A stretch of DNA of 64,000 bases, taken from NCBI RefSeq assembly GCF_047495875.1, contig NC_092497.1, forward strand, positions 67,928,183-67,992,182. Reading direction: 5' to 3'. This DNA comes from Pithys albifrons albifrons. Its lineage: Eukaryota; Chordata; Aves; Passeriformes; Thamnophilidae. Position 1 is the first letter of the stretch. Each line of letters starts with the position of its first letter. The notes under the pieces were generated by a model. The model was given only the letters and a program-made list of their open reading frames with translations, made no database searches and was not told where the DNA came from. Positions 59,707 through 64,000 of this stretch are shown in pieces. Position numbers and translations under genes: made by a program.

Positions 59707-60312
59707 TGTGCTGGTTTAGAGGTAAACTGGCAAGAGAAATTAACCTAACATGAAAGAGAGATTATAAGTCAAAGTCACAATTTAATAAAAATATTACAAT
59801 GAATGGAATGAAACAAAGAAATTGGTTTTAACCCACAAAACCCTAATGTATAACCTATCACCCTGGGGCACAAACAGAATGGTGTTCATTAGCCCCTGTG
59901 CTGAGCCACACATGGTTCCCCTGAGTCCAAAAGAAAGGGGAAAAACCTGTTGGTGCAGATGACGGTCACAGTCATGCTGAGGCTCTGGTCCTCCTCTGGA
60001 TCCAATGACTGTTACCAGAAGCCTTCAAACCCCAAGATCATATACTCTCTGTTCAGGTGTGAATACCCAGTACCTCCGCCAGGGTGGGGAGTTCCACAAT
60101 GAGTCATATAACTCTGTGAGTCATGGGGTATTTTTGGAATCAGTGATGGCCCATTAGTAGAGATGATCCCTCAGGCTGGGTGTGAAGGTGCTAACAACTC
60201 ACTGGAGAGGAGTTATCAGAGCTCCTATCTCACAGGCTTCTTTAACACCCAGCTTACAACCTGAGGTTTCAGGTGTGTCCTGCACAGCTGCTGCAAATGG
60301 TCCATTGTAACA
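59707..60312 (-). mobile_element. Solo LTR, minus strand, same family as 45534
   Basis: The minus strand begins TGTTACAATGGACC and ends CCTCTAAACCAGCACA, 606 bp. It shares long stretches with 45534-46054 but keeps the first 130 or so bases missing there. No target duplication found. Diverged, so old. Confidence 0.75.
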
Positions 60313-61639
60313 GTTCATGAGAAATGACATACAGAGTGTAGAATACACAGCTTTCATCACACCCACACAGTGATAAACTGGTCCCGGCTGCTGAACTAGG
60401 ACAGCAAATAAAATACAGCATCCATTTCCAAGACACTTAAGCGTACACAATCTGAATCCAACTTGGAGACTGCATAGAAACATTAACTGTTGAAACTGAT
60501 ACCGAGTGGTAGGGTAATTTCTTCAGCATTTGACTTGGAATTTGCATACTGGACTTCCCTGTCTTGGTAAAAAAAAATGAGGTTTAGTACAAGCCTGGCT
60601 ATAGAGGCTGTAAACACCTTTGCAGAGCAAATGACAGAAGGACACACATCTATTTAGTGAAAGAATTTTAAGTCCTCTGTGACTTAGTGATCTGAACAAA
60701 CCAGCTTTTTACGCTGAAATTGTACAAGACAGATAAAACCAGCATGTCTAACAGCTCCATCAGCATCAATGTAAGCAAGGTCACAATCATGTCTCCAGAG
60801 CGTTATGTTTCAAATACTGTTAGTATAACCTTTCCTCACTTTCCCTGTCTAAATATGCAATTGCCCTGTAAGTAGTTATTAGTTATCACCCTATAGACTC
60901 ATTGTTGCAGAAATAGTCTGTTTTTAGAGTAACCACTAACATATGTCCATTTATTGAATCTGGCTTGGGAGAAAAATGGCAGAAATCTAAGTTAAGGAAT
61001 GAATAGGATTATTAGTACAAACTAAAATAATTAACATCAACAAATAGAACAGGTTCTTTAGCTTTATTTGTACACAATAAGGGACAATAATGGGCAACCA
61101 TGTAAGAGCCACAAAACTTAACAATGCAAGTGCCATTATTCTTTATCTGTGTTGTGTGCGTGAAAGAGCTTGTTGTTTGTGTACTTGCATTTTAACGAAG
61201 GGCGGGGGGGGGGGGGGGGGAAAGGCCTAGGACTGCCATAGAAACATAATTTCTATGTCCTGTTCATTCTGTTGCATCTGTAGAACTGCTTTGAGGCAAA
61301 CACAGTATTACAAAAGACGGGTATAGAACCCTTCCTTCACCTAGACTTCATAGACCTCTGCTCTGCTAGCTAATATTTTCATCTAGAAAGATACAGGTTT
61401 AAAAATCTTTTCTCATCCAAACCTCAGTTAGATATCTTCTGGAGAAAACAGTACAAGATGTTTCTTTATAATATTGTATATGCAAGATAGAGATACGTAG
61501 TTGGATTTACAGGAGTGTTGTCATATTACAGTATTAAAAATGTTTTTACAATACCATCAAGCATTCAAAGCACTGTCACTTTTCAGTTGCATAAGGTCTT
61601 ATACACAGTAGTCTGAAAGGAAATGTATGTTAGTATATT
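60313..61639. other. Non-coding stretch
   Basis: No gene or repeat family seen apart from the G-run at 61204-61220. Confidence 0.5.
61204..61220 (+). repeat. G17 homopolymer
   Basis: Seventeen consecutive G. Its length may be unreliable in the assembly. Confidence 0.9.
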
Positions 61640-64000
61640 AGAGAGTCTCTTAACTCTGTAGAACTTGAAGTCATTGACAATAAAGTTGAGTGTCTGTGGA
61701 CCAGAATCAGAGGAAAGGCCAACAAGGCTGACATTCTAGTGGGAGTCCGTTATAGGCCCGCCAACCAGGATGATGAAGGGGATGAATTATTCTACAAGAA
61801 GCTGGCAGGTGTCTCAAGACCAGCTGCGCTTCTTCTTGTGGGCGACTTTAACCTGAGAGATATTTACTGGGAGCTCAACACAGCAGAGAAGAGGCAGTCT
61901 AGGAGATTCCTGGAGTGTATAGAGGATAATTTCCTGCTTCAGCTGGTAAATGAACCTACCAGGGGTGGGGCCCCGCTAGATCTGCTGTTTAAAAACAGAG
62001 AGTGGCTGGTGGAAGATGTTGTAGTCGGAGGCTGTCTAGGGCATAGTGACCATGAAATAATAGAATTTTCAATACTAAGGGATGCGAGAAGGGCCACCAA
62101 TATAACTTCTACACTGGACTTCCAGAGGGCAGATTTTGGCCAATTCAGAAGTCTGGTTAGGGGCATACCCTGGGAAACAACCCTTAAAAACAAGGGGGTA
62201 CAGGAGGGATGGACACACTTCAAGAAGGAAGTCTTGAGTGCACAGGAACAGGCTGTTCCAGTGTGCTCAAAGGCAAGCCGGCAGGGAAGATGACCAGTTT
62301 GGTTGAACAGGGAGATTCTGAAGAAAATCACGGAAAAAAGAGCTTACTAGCTGTTGAAGAAAGGGCTGGTTACTCATTAAAGGTCTAGGGACTTATTTAG
62401 ATCTTGTAGGAAGAAAATTAGAAAGACAAAGTGCAATTTCAAAACAATTTGGCTACTTCTGTTAGGGATAACATAAAGTGCTTCTATAAATACATCAATA
62501 ACAAAATGAGGGGCAAGGAAAACCTCCATTCTTTACTGGACTCGAGGGGGAACATAGTTAATCAGGACAAGGAGAAGGCTGAGGTACTTAACACCTACTT
62601 TGGCTCAGTTTTCCCCAGCAAGACAGGTGGCCCTCAGGACAACTGGTCTTAGGAGCTGATAGACCATGACAAGAAGCTGAATAGCCCCCTAAATTCCAGG
62701 AGGATACAGTTAGTGATTTCCTAAAACACTTGGATCCCCACAAGTCTATGGGCCCAGATGGGATCCACCCCAGGGTGATGAGGGAGCTGGCAGAAGAGCT
62801 TGCCAAGCCACTCTCCATCATCTTCCAACAGTCCTGGCTCTCTGGGGAGGTCTCAGATGGTTGGAAGTTAGCAAATGGCATGCCAATCCACAAAAAGGGC
62901 TGCATGGAGGACCCTGGCAACTACAGGCCTGTCAGCCTGACCTCCGTGCCTGGCAGGGTTATGGAGCAGATCATCCTGAGTGTGATCACACAGCACCTTC
63001 AGGATGGAGAAGGGCTCTGATCCAGCCAGAACAGATTTAGGAAAGGCAGGTCCTGTCTGACCAACCTGATCTCTTTTTACGATTAAGTGACCTGCTGGTG
63101 GATGAGGGAAAGGCTGTGGATGTGGTCTATCTGAACTGCAGCAAAGCTTTTGACACTGTCTCCCACAGCACACTGCTGGAAAAGCTGGTAGCCCATGGCT
63201 TGCACAGGGGCACTGTCTGCTGGGTTAGGAGCTGGCTGGCTGGCTGAACCGACCCAGAGAGTGCTGGTGAATGGGGCTGTGTCCTGCTGGCAGGTGGTCA
63301 CCAGTGGTGTCCTCCAGGGATCAGTGTTGGGCCCAGCTTTGTTTAACATCTTTATTGATGATTTAGATGAGGGGATTGAGTCCATCATCAGCATATTTGC
63401 AGATGACACCAAGTTGGGAGGGAGTGTCGACCTGCTGGAAAGCAGGAGGGCTCTGCAGAGGGATCTGGATAGACTTGAGAGATGAGCTGATTCCAATGGG
63501 ATGAAGTTCAATAAGGCCAAGTGCTGGGTCCTGCACTTTGGCCACAACAACCCCCTGCAGCGCTACAGGCTGGGCACAGAGTGGCTGGAGAGCAGCCAGG
63601 CAGAAAGGGACCTGGGAGTTTGGATTGACAGAAGACTGAACATGAGCCAGCAATGTGCCCAAGGGGCCAAGAAGGCCAATAGGATCCTGGCCTGTATCAA
63701 GAATAGTGTGGCCAGCAGGCCGAGGGAAGTGATCCTTCCCCTGTACTCTGCGCTGGTGAGGCCACACCTTGAGTATTGTGTTCAGTTCTGGGCCCCTCAG
63801 TTCAGGAAAGATATTGAGGTGCTGGAGCGGGTCCAGCAAAGCTCAATGAGGCTGCTGAAAGGACTTGAGCACAAGTCCTCTGAGGAAAGGCTGACGAACC
63901 TGGGGTTTTTAGCCTGAAGAAGAGGAGGCTCAAGGGAGACCTTATCACTCTCTACAACTACAGGAAAGGATGTTGTAGCCAGGTGGTGATTAGTCTCTTC
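61640..64000 (+). mobile_element. CR1 LINE copy running off the right edge
   Basis: Plus-strand CR1 from the endonuclease region to the C-terminal end of RT, continuing past the window. Frames: 61739-62293 (LLVGDFNLRDIYWELN, GHSDHEIIEFSI), 62431-62652 (linker), 62730-63020 ([33 protein letters not shown]), 63195-63485 ([25 protein letters not shown]) and 63501-63917 ([32 protein letters not shown]). Stops and frameshifts separate them, so it is inactive, though FADD is intact. Truncated at its 5' side near 61640. Confidence 0.88.

Overview
The window looks like non-coding, AT-rich DNA from a bird genome. I found no host protein-coding gene, exon series or functional RNA gene. The avian assignment rests on many CR1 LINE fragments (several ending in the CR1-type ATTCTATG repeat) and on LTR types that I recognise from bird genomes. 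I cannot name the species. A 23-base N run (4318-4340) shows that this is a scaffolded assembly. Nearly every open frame longer than about 100 codons lies inside a transposable element.

The left third is dominated by a very young endogenous retrovirus (6628-14073), integrated on the minus strand. It has two nearly identical LTRs (695 and 689 bp) and a 5-bp target duplication (catta). Its interior is rearranged. A 2,194-bp piece of pol is present twice in opposite orientation (7662-9855 and 11059-13252), separated by a 1,203-bp single-copy centre holding the end of gag, the protease and the start of reverse transcriptase. Most of gag and the normal 5' part of pro-pol in proviral orientation are missing. 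Both arms remain open reading frames. In the plus-strand copy, an in-frame UAG followed by a perfect 8-bp stem separates the gag remnant from pro-pol. Transcription from the LTR would give an RNA able to fold into a 2.2-kb hairpin.

The second notable set is a likely LINE/SINE partnership. Two minus-strand RTE-type LINE pieces (24931-25801, with a perfect 12-bp target duplication, and about 40163-41724) end in about 45 bases that reappear at the 3' end of a 5S rRNA-headed element at 27944-28260. That element looks like a SINE moved by the RTE machinery.

The rest is a layered repeat landscape. CR1 copies lie on the minus strand at 2692, 15637, 28694, 34946, 49130 and 56310, and on the plus strand at 6095, 14085, 19975, 57010 and 61640 (running off the right edge). 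Solo or partial LTRs lie at 1121, 14910, 15976, 20940, 44870, 45534, 50864, 52282 and 59707, with weaker LTR-like candidates at 30960, 31839 and 32640. Microsatellites and long unannotated AT-rich stretches fill the remainder.
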